Below, piece by piece: positions 11,563 through 24,074 of a stretch of DNA of 64,000 nt. The DNA comes from Spirometra erinaceieuropaei (Eukaryota; Platyhelminthes; Cestoda; Diphyllobothriidea; Diphyllobothriidae): positions 223,806 through 287,805 of the forward strand of contig CACRXP010000630.1 in the NCBI GenBank assembly GCA_902702965.1. The letters run 5' to 3'. Every line of letters begins with the position of its first letter. Position 1 is the stretch's first letter. Made by a program: the position numbers and the translations under genes. A model generated the notes under the pieces. It searched no databases. It saw nothing but the letters and a program-made list of their open reading frames with translations, and was not told the DNA's origin.

Positions 11563-11996
11563 TTGTGTCCATCAGATGGGGCTACCAAACCACATCTTAC
11601 CTTGGTAGAGCCTATTTTTTGACCTTTTGCATGGCGACCGTAAAATTTCTTAACGAACAATTTATTCCGACCTTCATATCTTGGCAGTAAATGACATTTA
11701 GATCTACATCTGTACACCTGCAGCTTTTTTATCTGATCATCGGTCTTAGTGCGACCAAATATTAAGCAGTAAAGTATATCTAAAAGGATGTAGAATGCAA
11801 GACATTATTGGTGGTGTAAAAATGAACCTCTTTATGAAAAGTATCATTCACATACTCTCTAGTCTCAGCATAAATCAGTACTTCCAAATCTAGTTCAGAA
11901 ATACCTGTAAATGCGAACGGAATGAGAGTTTGAGCGGGGTCATTTTTCTTTTTCCCACACCTACCTGGTCTTCTTCACTTGCTGCATCCTTTTATG
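11563..11996. other. 3' flank of the first exchanger gene
   Basis: No second gene is seen. No canonical AATAAA lies within the first 150 bases after the stop on the minus strand. A CATAAA variant lies near 11830. Confidence 0.35.
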
Positions 11997-14138
11997 TTAC
12001 AGTTGAGTTGTGGGGTCATCGTTCTTGGTCCTACTTCTCAGCAGAGCACGACCCAGTTTCGCAGGCATCGATTTACGGTGCTCGTCGTGTTGTCGAGCAA
12101 AACGAATGCGTCGCTCAGTAGCACTGCTTGCTCCTTCGGGCTCGTCCAGGCTCCGCGAAATGGACATCTGCCGTTTAATATATCTGTCCATTGCGTGTGC
12201 CAGATGAGCCTGATTGCGATACACCTTGGCAATTTGCGCCACTTGGGCCCAGTCGGCTACCTGCCTTTGCGGCGACCGAAGCCCGGCCTCGGTTGCGTTT
12301 CGGGATAGGGAAGCAAGAGTGAACCGACGCTGCATCCTTGCGGCACCACGGTTCCTCAGTATAACCGGATCCAACCCAACACCCATTACGTCCACTTCAG
12401 CCTCTGGTGAGGAGACTGAGGAGGTTGATTCGGATTCTGAGGGACGTTCGACTTGGATGAGCGGCCTCAAGATGTCCACTGTTTCTTCCGCATCCTCCAC
12501 AGGAGCTGCAGTACCGATCGCCTTGTGTGAAGAAATCGCCTCTGAGTGCATCTTTAGTGCCATTTTCTCATATGTTTTTAGTATCTTCTTGTCGTGTGTG
12601 ACAGCATTCCGCTGAAGCGCTGGTCGGATGTATCTGTCATCGAGTTTTACGAAAAAGTGCCTGATTCGATTGTAGCCTCGACGAGAGATTAACTGCTCTA
12701 CAAAGAGGAGAACATTGTCCAGCATGGAGTCGTTAAGCGTCACAAATAGTGTTTTCTTCTCACCTCTGTCAAGCCGAATGCGCAAGAGTTTTACTAAGGG
12801 CTTCATGGTTGTACCCATTACCGCAACTGTGAACAAGATGATAGCTAGGGTTGTTGTGACGATGGAATCCCGTGCCAGGTCTCCGTTGTTCCCCAAAAAA
12901 TTGGAATTGACGAGAATTGCGAGCGAGAACGCCACAGCGCCGCGCAGACCACCGTAGCTGATTATGATTTGCTCTGTCCACTCGATCTTGCTGTCAATGA
13001 GCCGGCATGCGTTGATAGTCGCAGATAAGGTGAAGACCACTAGGGTTCGCACAATAAGACAAATAACCAGGGCAGTAAGCGTCAGTCCGGTGTGCCATTG
13101 AAGGTTGAGAGCAAAAACCTCCGACCCGAGGAGCAGAAAGATAATTGCTTCGCTGATAGCAGAGATCTGTTTCAACGCAGCCTTCATCAGCATGACAGAG
13201 AGATGTGTTAGATTGTGGAAGGCATAGGCGGCTTGAATCACGCCACATACGATAATCGAAATGATTCCTGACCAGGCAAACATGTCGGCAACAATGTAGG
13301 ACAGGTAACTGATGAGGAGAAGCAGTAGGCCCTCCGAGGCCACGCTCATACGCGTGAGGAGACAAGATAGGACGCCGTGGATGAGACCTATCATAGCTCC
13401 ACCAAGACTGACAGTAAAGAAGGATCCAATGCCAATAACAATTTGCGCAGGTGTGACCTCCTCTGTCGCCACAAAGGCGCTCATGATGTTGTAGAGTACC
13501 ACAGTAACTGCATCGTTTAGGAGAGACTCTCCGAATACGAGGTAATAGAGACTCAGATCCACGCCGATATCCTGAAATATGGCCAGTACAGCCACAGGGT
13601 CCACCGCAACTATGAGAGAGGCAAACAAAAGAAACTCCCGGAAATTGAGACCCAGTTCGGGATTACCGAGCCCAATGGCCTGATCCACTGCCAGAAGGCC
13701 TGCCCCAATGAGGAGGAAGTTGAGGACGGTTCCTAAGCAGGCGAAAATCAAAATGGGACCCAAAATCTGCGCAAATTTTTGATTGTACAAACTGTAGGCC
13801 GATTCCAGGACAATTGGAGGTAGAAGGACGTTAAAGAACAATTGGGGTGTTAGTCGTAGGTGTTCGGCAAATACGCAAAATGCATCTGTGTACCTCAGAA
13901 TAGCCCCAAAAATCAGCCCTACCCCGATCAAGAGCAAGGATTCGGGGAGATAGGCCGCCACCAGAGGGATTTTATGATAAACGATCTTTAGTAAAACCAC
14001 TGTCAGAATAAAAAGAATAAAAGTGAGGTAGATCAGGACTTCTTCATACTTCCACGCTGCGAGGGCAATTGTAGGAATCTCGTCCTGCTCTGCACTATGG
14101 TTGAACGCCGGACAAAAGGACGAATACGCTCTACTCAT
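11997..14138 (-). CDS. Sodium/proton exchanger (NHE/SLC9 family), intronless paralogue 1
   Basis: Predicted 713-residue multi-pass membrane antiporter that exchanges Na+ for H+ and sets intracellular pH and volume. About a dozen hydrophobic segments span residues 30-450. Family hallmarks: LLPPIVLESAYS at about 105-116, AVDPVAV at 178-184, GESLLNDAVT at 203-212 with the transport Asn-Asp pair at N208/D209, and YGGLRGAVAFSL at 395-406. The cytoplasmic tail is Ser/acid-rich (SESESTSSVSSPEAE) and shorter than in vertebrate NHE1. I chose the ATG at 14138. The frame is open further up to 14234, but only from a TTG, and the 14138 start gives the same N-terminal length as the second copy. No intron interrupts the frame, which is unusual for this family. 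The LLPPIVLE signature suits a plasma-membrane NHE better than an organellar one. The exact subfamily needs a tree. Confidence 0.95.
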   Translation of the reverse strand: MSRAYSSFCPAFNHSAEQDEIPTIALAAWKYEEVLIYLTFILFILTVVLLKIVYHKIPLVAAYLPESLLLIGVGLIFGAILRYTDAFCVFAEHLRLTPQLFFNVLLPPIVLESAYSLYNQKFAQILGPILIFACLGTVLNFLLIGAGLLAVDQAIGLGNPELGLNFREFLLFASLIVAVDPVAVLAIFQDIGVDLSLYYLVFGESLLNDAVTVVLYNIMSAFVATEEVTPAQIVIGIGSFFTVSLGGAMIGLIHGVLSCLLTRMSVASEGLLLLLISYLSYIVADMFAWSGIISIIVCGVIQAAYAFHNLTHLSVMLMKAALKQISAISEAIIFLLLGSEVFALNLQWHTGLTLTALVICLIVRTLVVFTLSATINACRLIDSKIEWTEQIIISYGGLRGAVAFSLAILVNSNFLGNNGDLARDSIVTTTLAIILFTVAVMGTTMKPLVKLLRIRLDRGEKKTLFVTLNDSMLDNVLLFVEQLISRRGYNRIRHFFVKLDDRYIRPALQRNAVTHDKKILKTYEKMALKMHSEAISSHKAIGTAAPVEDAEETVDILRPLIQVERPSESESTSSVSSPEAEVDVMGVGLDPVILRNRGAARMQRRFTLASLSRNATEAGLRSPQRQVADWAQVAQIAKVYRNQAHLAHAMDRYIKRQMSISRSLDEPEGASSATERRIRFARQHDEHRKSMPAKLGRALLRSRTKNDDPTTQL

Positions 14139-14284
14139 TATTACAAGTTGCGGTTCTGAAGGTTCGCTTCCACGACTTTTTTCATTGACAACTCTGGTCG
14201 GTTTGTCCTCGTGCGGCACACGGAAACGCCCCAAGAGATTGATTTGTAGAGGGTCTGACGAGTCTCTTATGCCAGTGAACCAGT

Positions 14285-14301
14285 AGCCAATCAGAAAGTA
14301 G
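14285..14301 (-). promoter_or_regulatory. Conserved CCAAT-type promoter element upstream of exchanger 1
   Basis: On the minus strand CTACTTTCTGATTGGCT lies 146 bases upstream of the ATG. The second exchanger has the same sequence with one change (41270-41286), 140 bases upstream of its ATG. ATTGG is the reverse of a CCAAT box, the NF-Y-type site. Conservation at equal spacing between the paralogues suggests function. Transcription start is not visible. Confidence 0.55.
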
Positions 14302-17129
14302 TCCTATTTTGACCAATGAATAGTCCCTGTTAACCTATTGGCGTGTCAATTACTCCAATCGCTGGGACGTTTTAGACGTGTGGCAGGTTTTGTTGTAAGA
14401 ATTTCAATGAACTACTTGATGGACTGCGTAGGAATCCTTTTCTTCGCCTTCCGCCTACATTAATTATTTGGGCTGATTAACAGCGGAAGTCAAACTTGAA
14501 ATATATCTGTCCTGTACACGCAGTTTTAAGGACGTTTTGGAGATTATGAGAAGACTGATCAAACCATGCGAAGTATTAATTGCATCCAAAATGTCCCTTA
14601 ACGTTGAAAGTAACTTTTGATTCGATGACAGGATAATTTTGTCGGGAGATATTACATAAAGATGCTCACAAGTGTTTGCAACTCGTTTTTGTATTTACTG
14701 TAACCTATTGTGTCCCTTACTATATTTCATGTTGCGGATAAGGTCGGATTGACTGCGTCGCTCATTTCATTCTCCCCGTAATTCAGAAAGACTCTTAAGT
14801 TAGGTTTTCGAGAAATGAAAATGATGCATTACATATGGATAGTACCGGTAGCATGTGGGGGTTATATAAAAACACGTAAGTATACTTAGAATAAAAGTAA
14901 CGCTTTAACCAAAATTCCTGTGGACTGATCATTTTAACGGTATCCATATTTGCGTCAAAAAGTAAGCTGTTCCCTGACTCTGACCGTCAGGTTCGATCGT
15001 AGATGGCAGTGCGTGCACAGAAAGGAATTTGTTCGGCGTATCCAGAATGCGTATCGCTGAGCACTCTCCATAACCCAGGCTTTGAAGAGTGTATGCCCTA
15101 TTAGTCGAAGATCCCATTTCTTCGTGGTCAACTCATGTATACAACTGACGCAGTACTAGTCACATGTCTATTTTAAAGGCTTTGCGGATGGCAGTATTGC
15201 TAACGAGATTTCGCTGGGGAAAGTTATGGACAAGGTTCGGTTTATTTTGAGAATTTTCTGAGGTTTGTAGATTAGAAGGTTCAAGTCCATACGCTAGCAT
15301 GAATCTCAGTAAAAATTAACGAAGACGCCTATCGTTTGTAGACTTGGCCAACAAAGGAAATAGAGCAAACGGAAAATATGAGGAGTGGCAGCGAAAAAAA
15401 TGAAGGCGATTTAAGTTGACATATCTGACCCATGACCATGTAGACCAGGGATTTTTGAAGTCCCCAGGGCGTGAATATTTCAAATGGCTGTCTGTGTCAT
15501 CAGGTGAAATGAACACCGCCTTTGCAATCTTCTTTGCTTTTGTCAGCAAAACCTTAAAACGTTTACTCGCTATACGCTTTGCGGCCTCATATGAAGGCTC
15601 TACCCTGGAGCCAAATTTCAAACTGAAGTTCCGAATTCCGCTCAAAAATCAGTTAATGTTGGTTAAGGCCATTCCCTCATCATTCAAGACGAATAAACTT
15701 TCTTCGTTGCTTTTTGGTGCCTATAAAGACCCCATTTATCCTATTTATTTTGTGTATAATGACTGAAACCAGCAAACTGGAGGTGCATAATGTTCTAATT
15801 TTCAAGATTTCGGACTGTTGAGAGTTTTTACATAGTCTAATTGAACACAAGTATCATGTAGAATTTGCATTTTGTTATTTTTCGCGCGAAGTATGCAGTT
15901 TTGCGGAATGTTGCGGAATGTTTTTTGAGGCAAGATGCATTTGCTTATGTAAACGAGGAAGGGGTTAATGCATTTTCGGCTAAACTGAATTTCAAGGAAC
16001 TTAAGACTTCACTAGCAGGCAAGGTCTCGATCGTGCTTTAACAACATTCAAATTTAAAGCATTCTGTTTTAAGAAATTTAGTGGCTTTTTTGACTACTAT
16101 AAAGATGACCATTTGCTTATCACTGCTCAGAACAACAACTGACATTACGTAATATTCAAGAAAAAGAAAAATATCTCCGCGTGCATAGGCAGTTGTACTG
16201 CTTTAGTTGATACCGTGGTACTGGATAAAGGGACCTTCGATGGAAGATTGATATTCAAACGTTTACAAGCCGGTCTAGAGCAACCTCGTGGGATTCATTG
16301 TTTTCTCATCTCCTCTGAGTATTTTCTTCGAGAGCTCAAACCAACATCGAGAAAATAAGTTGACATTCTCCTTGATCGGGTGACCAGGCCTGTTCACACT
16401 GAAATATGCCTGACTAGAAATGATCGTTCCCATATTCTTTTCCCCCAAAATAATATTCACAGATTATTTTGATGAGTTTCATGAAAACCATTAAAAGTAA
16501 ACTTCCGAATTTGTTATGAAGATCTTACATTCCGATTGAGCTAAAAAGGAGCCGTAGACGTCGCAGTTAACATGTTAAAAGCACTTCTGGCTTTATTTTG
16601 GAACTTTTTATCAGGCAGATTAGGTTCCTTTTTCACCCCCCCCCTTTTGATGAAGCTTCCCGCATTCCCAACACTAACCGGAACATCCTTCCTGCCAGAT
16701 ACCCAGTACCCTTATTTAGACGGATACCACTGCGACAGTCCACAGAGCCTTAACAAACACATGACCTCAAGTCCTATAAGATTAACTAAAAGTGTTTTCC
16801 GCCAAGTGGGCCATTTCAAGGGTTTGTAAACGTATCGCATGGATCCCCACATTTTCAAAACACAAACAACAACTATACGGTGCTACATGTTTATTCAAAG
16901 ATCCCACAAGTTTGTCTTCAACCTACGTGAACTTTGGTCGTAACCTCATTTTCAGCTTATCCCCATCGTGTAAACTTTGACCACAGCAGTTGTGCATCTC
17001 ATCATCCAGCGGCCGTTGCAAATGCCTGTAAAGCTTACGAGTAAGTTTAAAGATTCTGCGTGGTTCCGCTCTGATCGCATTTAGGCCGGAATATCACAAA
17101 CGGCAATTCATATAATAGCCTTTGAGTCA
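14302..17129. other. No gene supported
   Basis: Upstream flank of exchanger 1. Overlapping open frames on both strands at 15316-15766 have no recognisable domain. A C9 tract lies at 16636-16644. Confidence 0.4.
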
Positions 17130-17695
17130 CATAAACTTGCTGATTGTGGAGCTCTGAATTGCACTCGAAATACCATTTTTCATACAGGAATCGTAAAACA
17201 CCGTTGGGTTGTATGCACTAGCACACAAGAGTTCGACCGTCGGTTTCGACGATGTTAATCGTGTGCAAGGCGGGACAGGGACGGTGACTTGCGCGCGAGT
17301 TAGTTTATAGTGGTGGTGGACTTGTGCTGCATCTACCGCACTCTCCCCTCCTCCCACACCTGGACCCGGTGTCAAGACAGACTCAAGAAGACCGGAGGCG
17401 TGAGAGGACACAAGTGGATGGCATGGTCGAGCCTGCACCTTGACGCTCCGCTCCATACCCCTGCTCCACACAACAAATGAATAGGTTTTTAATCAACAAC
17501 AATAATGGGGGAGGTCGGCAGGGGTCCCAGTGTGCGCGACGACTGTCGACAACCGGGTCCGCCACTGCACCCCTAAATTTTGGCATTTGATGTGGTGCAC
17601 AATCCGATGACGCCTGCCAGAATCCGATATGGCCCCGTGTTGGTCCAGCGCATCTATCTCGTGGCCCGTTTGGGGGGCCCAGCATTGGCACACTA
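17130..17695 (-). repeat. Dispersed repeat family of about 500 bp, copy 1
   Basis: On the minus strand it opens with a tRNA-like stretch (GGGCCACGAGATAGATGCGC, then GGATTCTGGCAGGCGTCATC). It continues through CTCGACCATGCCATCCAC and GGTCCAGGTG, and closes with GTCCACCACCACTATAA and CGCGCAAGTCACCGTCCCTG. The same order is found at 26880-27330, 48130-48600 and, 3' part only, 35275-35515. It has no coding capacity, so I infer a long tRNA-headed SINE or another non-autonomous element. Confidence 0.75.
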
Positions 17696-18461
17696 AGCCA
17701 CTGTCAACGGATTTTCCCCTTACACCATCAAAGTTTTCAATAACTTTTATTTATTTTACCCACGGTCGTCCTGATCATTTACAACTTCGATCGGCTATTT
17801 GGTTTTATTTATCCACATATTTTGAAAGTAGGATATTTTCAAAGGGAACAATATTTCGTCAAAATGCCATGATAAATAGAGTGACCATACGGTTATTTGA
17901 TATAAATTTAGTACAGGTGACGTAGCTCATGAGCCTTGCATAAATAAAACAAATATTTAATTGATCGAAAACCGTTCCAAATTCTTCGATTGAAAATCTT
18001 AGTGAATAATATGCGAGCCTTGATTAAATAAAAACAGAAGAAGTATTAATGTCAATGTTACATTGGTTAGAAGTCACAATTTTCTTCGGAAAAACGGAAG
18101 TACCGGAAACTCGCATGTCTGTGTCAAATGTCCACACATCTTTGTAGAGGTACATAAAGACTCCACGTATAGACCACTGCATTAATTAAACAGCGTAAAG
18201 CATTCAAAAGGTCCTTTATACTGCCGTTACGATAAATGTTCTCAGGAATCAAAATATCATTCGATGAGACAGTTAGTCAGCTGTCTACTGTTTCATAGTG
18301 AATTCCAAAGGAGTTACAAAATGCTTCGATGTAATTTCTCAGTTTGTACACTTTTCGGGATGCATTTGACTAAGGTAAAGAGGATTTCACTTATTGTCGC
18401 CGATAGGACCATTACAGGAATAAGTGTTCATAAGGTGATTCGTTGGGAGGCATATCAAGGG
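17696..18461. other. No gene seen
   Basis: AT-rich unassigned sequence. Confidence 0.4.
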
Positions 18462-18503
18462 ACCCTTCCCTCCAAAAAATAACCTATTTTTTTCGGGAAG
18501 GGT
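18462..18503. repeat. Perfect-looking hairpin
   Basis: ACCCTTCCC-TCC-AAAAAATA, a three-base spacer, then TATTTTTT-TCG-GGAAGGGT. The arms pair over about 17 positions, with one small internal loop. Confidence 0.7.
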
Positions 18504-19419
18504 GAAGTCCGTTAGAATTAAAGATTCGCTTGGAATGTCAGTAGAGTCCCTTCGGTTTTCAGTTTTTTCAATTGAATGCCCGAAAGATAGGTTCGGTAGT
18601 TTGTACTTATCAAAATGAGAGAGATCTTGGAAGTTCCTTCCCACGTAATGAGCGATAATTGTTTGCAACATGTTTGTAGGTTCTATCGAACATGAAACCA
18701 AATCGTCTGAGAAGATGAAGCACCACGACGAAGTCTGCAATAAATATGCCCTTGATCAACTGATAAACTTTCTCTAGCTAGTTACCTCTAGAAAGTGCTT
18801 CATTAGGGTAGTTTGCTGAAGAATGTCTGCATATTTCATCTTTTTCCAAAGCCAGGGTAGAAATTCAAGCATCCTGCTTATGTATTTCCCCGACATAAGC
18901 TGATAAGTTTCTATCGCAGACGAAAACATCCTTTTTTCTTTATTCAGAAGTCATTTTCGTTGTATCTCGCTTGCCTTTAGACTTCGTTCTGCGATTATGC
19001 ATATACGACAGAGTAGTCCTGCAAGTGCCCAAATACTGATGGGCGTTTTGTTAGATTTTCACAATCTAACTGACTCAGCTGTGAACAACTTAACGTCCTC
19101 GTTGAAGTTCGAACCCATAACAGCCATAGCAACCTGTGTGAGCCAACGATACAACTACCTGAACTACGAACCCTCGATCGGGGGTCGTGACTTTAATCAC
19201 ATTTGAGTCAATTTGCTTGCCCAACCTGTTAAGACCTTTGGAATTCACCCACCAAGGCCGCCGAGCTTTTCCGGCTGGGTCATCTGATGGAATTTAGACT
19301 GGTTTCTTATGAACTCCTGTTTGGGTAATAGGCCTACTTATCAAAATTGGTGGATCCTATATGTTTCGGTAGGCTGAGCGAGTAACATGACTCAAATTTG
19401 ATCAAACTCGCGACTTCCG
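18504..19419. other. No gene seen
   Basis: Unassigned. A T-arm-like GAAGTTCGAACCC at about 19103 may be a further SINE scrap. Confidence 0.35.
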
Positions 19420-19515
19420 GTTGGGGCCTCGTATTCCAGGTGGTTAGACCGCTGACTCTACACAAGCCTTGCCCCTGCTGTCCTGGGTTCGAACCCCATC
19501 GAGGACGCCGAGTTT
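19420..19515 (+). mobile_element. tRNA-derived SINE head
   Basis: CCAGGTGGTTAGACCGCTGA resembles an A-box region. CTGGGTTCGAACCCCATCGA about 40 bases on is a strong B-box/T-arm. The anticodon arm and acceptor stem do not close, so a SINE head rather than a tRNA gene is inferred. Confidence 0.55.
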
Positions 19516-20771
19516 TTCACAACTGAGTTAGATGAACCAAGATATTCTCCAAACGATTAACGCTGTATTCCGTATTGTCAGGAACTAGACCGCATCACAA
19601 TATTATGCATCTTACTCAAAATCCAAATAGCCAGACCTCTTGTCGGCTATTTATACGATATTTGCAAATGCTCAAAATAGAGGCAAGATGAGAGGATTGT
19701 GAGCGAATATTCGAGTTTCAGGGGCATATATGATGTAAAGGTGCCATTAATAGCATCAGAGACGGTCAAAACTGTATATAAGACTGAAGGGCGGTTTCAT
19801 AGCTGGCAAAATAGCCAGCATCTTTACTTCAAAAGAATCGGGTGACTCGGGTCTTTGCAAAAATCGCTTGATAACATCAGAGGTAATCTTAACCCTGGAT
19901 GTGTTTGCGTTCATAATCCAGTAAAATTCAAAGATGAGGAGTAATTTTCGGGTAGAGAAAAATATGATTTAGCAGCAAGGAATTTTACATGAAAAATATT
20001 GTTAAGCCTATAATTTGTTTTATATAACGGCGACATTCCTCAAAACATGATGTTAAGTTAGGTAAATGTCATTTCGGAAAGATCTTCCTTACCAAAGAAG
20101 TAAGGCATTCACGTGGCCCTGTGAAATCATTCATTTTAACTCCGTTTACAAGTGTACACAGCTTCTTATTTCTATTCGCGAGCATATAGCCACCTAGGAT
20201 ATCAAATGGTCTAATAAAGCTCTCAAGGACATCGTTGTAGAAACACTGACTCAGTTATAGCAGGGTTAGCCCCTTTTGTTATCTTACTTTCACTCATATT
20301 CAGTAGACCGCCTACAACCTTGGATTGTCGTTTTGCAGACAGTATATACACAAGGAAGCATGGCTTCCGCATAGAAGAGTATAATTACGCGGAAACTATT
20401 TATGGAATGTCATTAATCACAGTCTTGCCATTGGTGGGTAATGTAATTCTGGTTCAGTGTTGGTAGTGCAATGCGGTCGAAGGATAAAAATTTCCAACTT
20501 TAAATTTCGTACTATTTGTCAGTCTGCTGCATGATCCAAAGTAGTTTGAGGAATGATCGACTCTCAAAAACTGTCCAGACTCCAAGAGACACTAAAAAGT
20601 AACCACGCAACGCGATCGAGCAGCACTAAATACACTTTGTTCGCAAAATACCGTCATTAACATTCTACAACACTTAAAACGAGAGTTAAACGTGTAGCAA
20701 GTTGCAAAATGCTGGCCACTTAATGAGTGCTTGAAGAGTTTGCTTACTGCAGAGAGAGAGGAACTACAGAC
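19516..20771. other. No gene seen
   Basis: AT-rich unassigned sequence. Confidence 0.4.
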
Positions 20772-20925
20772 AAAGAAAAGGGAGACTGTAATGGCCATTT
20801 CTGGCCCACTAGCCGTCGCAGCCGGCCTCCCCCAATCCCAGGTTTGGAAATGCCTGAGACTCGAACCCGCGCCTTTTGGTTACAAACCAACGTTCTGTCC
20901 GGAGGCCTCAGGAACCTCCGAACCT
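20772..20925 (-). mobile_element. tRNA-derived SINE, partial
   Basis: Internal module AAGGGAGACTGTAATGGCCA, then ACTCGAACCCGCGCCTTTTGG (B-box, antisense). It is followed at once by a copy in the opposite orientation. Confidence 0.7.
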
Positions 20926-20944
20926 GCAGTTCGGCAAGGCTGGA

Positions 20945-21105
20945 TGACGATAGTTAATAAGCCAGCGATGACCATCGTACTCTCCCTTGTCTTTGTCGGC
21001 AGTCTTTCTCTGTATATATTACTAGTCGTGCGACTACCTACTGGGCTCTAGATCGAGCTCTAAAGCACAATGTAACGCTATCGGCGAGCATATCCTACCC
21101 TAGTT
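20945..21105 (+). mobile_element. SINE fragment, inverted relative to its neighbour
   Basis: CTCCCTTGTCTTTGTCGG is the reverse complement of the SINE internal module. It is followed by GGGCTCTAGATCGAGC and GCTATCGGCGAGCATATCC, the reverse of the family's leading module. With 20772-20925 it forms a head-to-head pair. Confidence 0.65.
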
Positions 21106-24074
21106 TACTCAATTTTCAATTGGCTACTATGTGGCATTCAAATGGTTATCCACAAACGTCGCCGAGAGACTGGCGTTTGAAAATGAAAGATTGCCGCATA
21201 TTTTGCCAAAATAAGACAAATAATATGAAAAACTTGCGGCAGTTTGCACGGTTTGACTACACCGAGAGTAAATTAACTAACAGAATAACGCCTGGTCCAT
21301 GGTTAGAGATGGACATTATATTCAAAGAAGCAGGCGATGATTACTTTATCTTATAGAACCCCAAACTTCTGAAATATATTACCACAGTATCGCACGCAGA
21401 ACGATGCATGACAGTGCAGCATTTTCCACTACGGGTACGTAGCTGCGGAACTGCCCAAGCAATAATTATGGCCATTTGCATCATCAAGGATAAAATTTGA
21501 CCCCTCCACGAAGAATATTTTCCCATACTAGGGTTATAGGTTGAGGTTACAGACGTGCAACCTTTCAAAAGAAACAGGAAATAGGACGTCCGTCAGTTAT
21601 TCAGGTAAGGAGTTTACGTGCTTTGTTTGAGGGCTTCGTCAAGAAAGACAGACTTTGTGTGTATTATTCAAGAGACTTTCAAGGCCTGTTCTTTTCAGAT
21701 CCACATTATGAAACACACAAAAATTTGAGACAGTCGAGGAGAGTTAATAAGGACAAGCAGTCAACAAAGTCATCAAGTTAACACTCGACAGGAATATACT
21801 GTTTGGTCATGTTGTACTGAAGGTATTTTTACTGTCTAAAATCAGAAAACTGGGTGTTCCGTAGTCACAAATTTGGCTAAATATTTAGAAGCTTATTGTT
21901 TTATCAATGACTGCAATACTCGGCGAACATGAGCACTGCATGGTTATTCAGCTAAACTCCACCATCTTCAATTAAGCCCAAGAGGCCATATCCTGCGGAG
22001 TCTGTCCTCAGATTCCTCGATGGGTTACGAAGAAATGAGAAAGTGGCGTTTATGACCAGAATACAACAGGAAGTTAGACGGATAGCACTCAGGGTATCGC
22101 CGAAAGCTGTTTTACAAAGGACTAGAACCTTGATAAACCATATGTTCGAATTTTTAGCAGATATCGATGTTAGACCGATGTCGTAGGTGAGAAGAAAGAC
22201 ACTCCGCAGAATGTTGTACTGATTCTAATTCAGGCACGGTGTGCTTATTCACTGACATTGTCATGTGGAACGTGGTGGACAATAATAATTGCCTGAAAAC
22301 ATCCAAATCATCAGATGAAGCTAAAAACCGCGACTATCGATTCCATCGAGTTTTTCGATAGCTTTTAAATGGAAAGAGCAAGAAAAGTGGGAGGCATGCT
22401 CGCCTATTCCTACGCAGCTTGTCAGCAACAACAGTTTTGAACGATTGGTCGGAATCAGCAGCTGTAAGGGGATATTTAGGCACGCAAAACATCCTCTGTT
22501 GCAACATAGCGTATGCCCTAGTTTGTCTGCCTAAACCCTCAGGCTGACACCACAGGAAACTCTGCCATCTTCCGTGCGTCCTCAACTAGAAGGAGATGAC
22601 CGCCCTGATGACCTCATTTTATGTAGCAACAGCCTTCTGCGGGCACATCAATGACCCTTGTAAACATTTCGTTGCCATTCCCAGAACACGCCGTTCTCTC
22701 AGTCCCTTTCTCTTTAAAACTCTTTATCAGGCAGACCTGGTCGCTGTTCCCATAATCAACCTCTGAAAATTTATCTGGGCTTTAGCGAAAAAGTTAAGGT
22801 GCCATTTACGTTCTGCCCTCCATGACGCGTCCGCCAGGTTCAGCCTGGCCAGTAAAAGAAATGTGGTTGTGCGTAAGTGCCAAAGTTGCCGCCATGCACC
22901 CGGCTTTCCGCCAATCTTCGTCGTTTTTCATTATCGGGCTGCTGATGCGGCAAACCTGGGCGGACCGCAACCGGTTTGATAACACCTTACATCAGTTTGC
23001 GGGACGAAATACTAGACAGTAACCATTACTACCCTGTTTGTCTATAGTCAGCCAATCATGACCACTTGCAAATCCGGCCTACCTAAGGTTTTAATTCGAG
23101 TTCAACTGATAACTGAACCAGACGTCCCAGCATTTGGGCCATGGTCTCGTGTGCGCTAGGCTGAGGTCGGGAATATCAGAGTCATGGAGGCAGTGCATAG
23201 CGATGTTGTCTGATGTACGAGGCAATGTACGTGTTTCGTCTCCCTCTTGGCCCTACTGCCCGGAGGGACATTTTTGCGATCATCTTTATTTTCCCTGATA
23301 TTTAGGTACTTTTCGTTTAGGTGGAACTTATGGTCAACTACGCGTATCACTTGAAGATTAATTTCGGCACTATAAATCAGACGGCTTTAATAAATTAAGT
23401 AGCCATTATTTTTGATTTTTAAATTCGGGTCTACCACACAATTCAGGCACCATCAAGCAGATTAAATCCGTCCTATTTCGATTTCAGTACTAAGTTTTTT
23501 AATCTTGATGAAGGCGCTATACCTCTTCAGCACTTACGATTATCTGGTAGAGACACCATGATTTTGTGCATGATCTCTTATGTGCATTCTTAGGATTGGT
23601 GACACATACACGCCTGCAGTAACTCAAGAAATGTCTTCGCCGAAACTTAGATGATTAGTGAGACCGTTGTTCTGATTGCCTATTAAATGCATTTGAGAAG
23701 TAAAGTATTTTTGGACGGAGATTTTTCTCGAAACTGTTATATTAAGAACAACAAAGAGCTTACTCGTAAAAACGGGCATTTCACCAAATCCAGGTAATTC
23801 CCTATTATGTCGTATGCCAAGATCACATGTTTGTGCGCGTTTTGCTGTGAAACAGAATTAATACAAACGGAGGAGGGTTGGTATTATGTATCATCCTTGA
23901 ATGAAAAAGTAGATTTTACATCTATGAAAATTAATCGGAGTCAGCCATGAGAAATCGCATTCTTTATAGGAAACTCTGAGCAGAGTCCGCTTTCAAAACG
24001 CTCCTTGTCAAAGTTGTGGCATTTTGTTTCAGAAGGCATAGTAATTTATTCAGCTGCCCCGGAAATGGCGAGGC
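21106..24074. other. No gene supported
   Basis: About 3 kb with only short open frames and no recognisable domain. Confidence 0.4.

Noticed and set aside
11979..13494. Several plus-strand frames across exchanger 1
   Set aside because: Antisense shadows of the minus-strand exchanger.
14139..14234. Upstream extension of exchanger 1 by 32 residues
   Set aside because: The first codon is TTG, and the ATG at 14138 aligns with the start of the paralogue.
15316..15766. Overlapping frames on both strands
   Set aside because: Neither shows a domain, and mutual overlap suggests chance.
19420..19515. A genuine tRNA gene
   Set aside because: The T-arm/B-box is good but the acceptor stem and anticodon arm do not form, and similar sequences are dispersed as SINEs.
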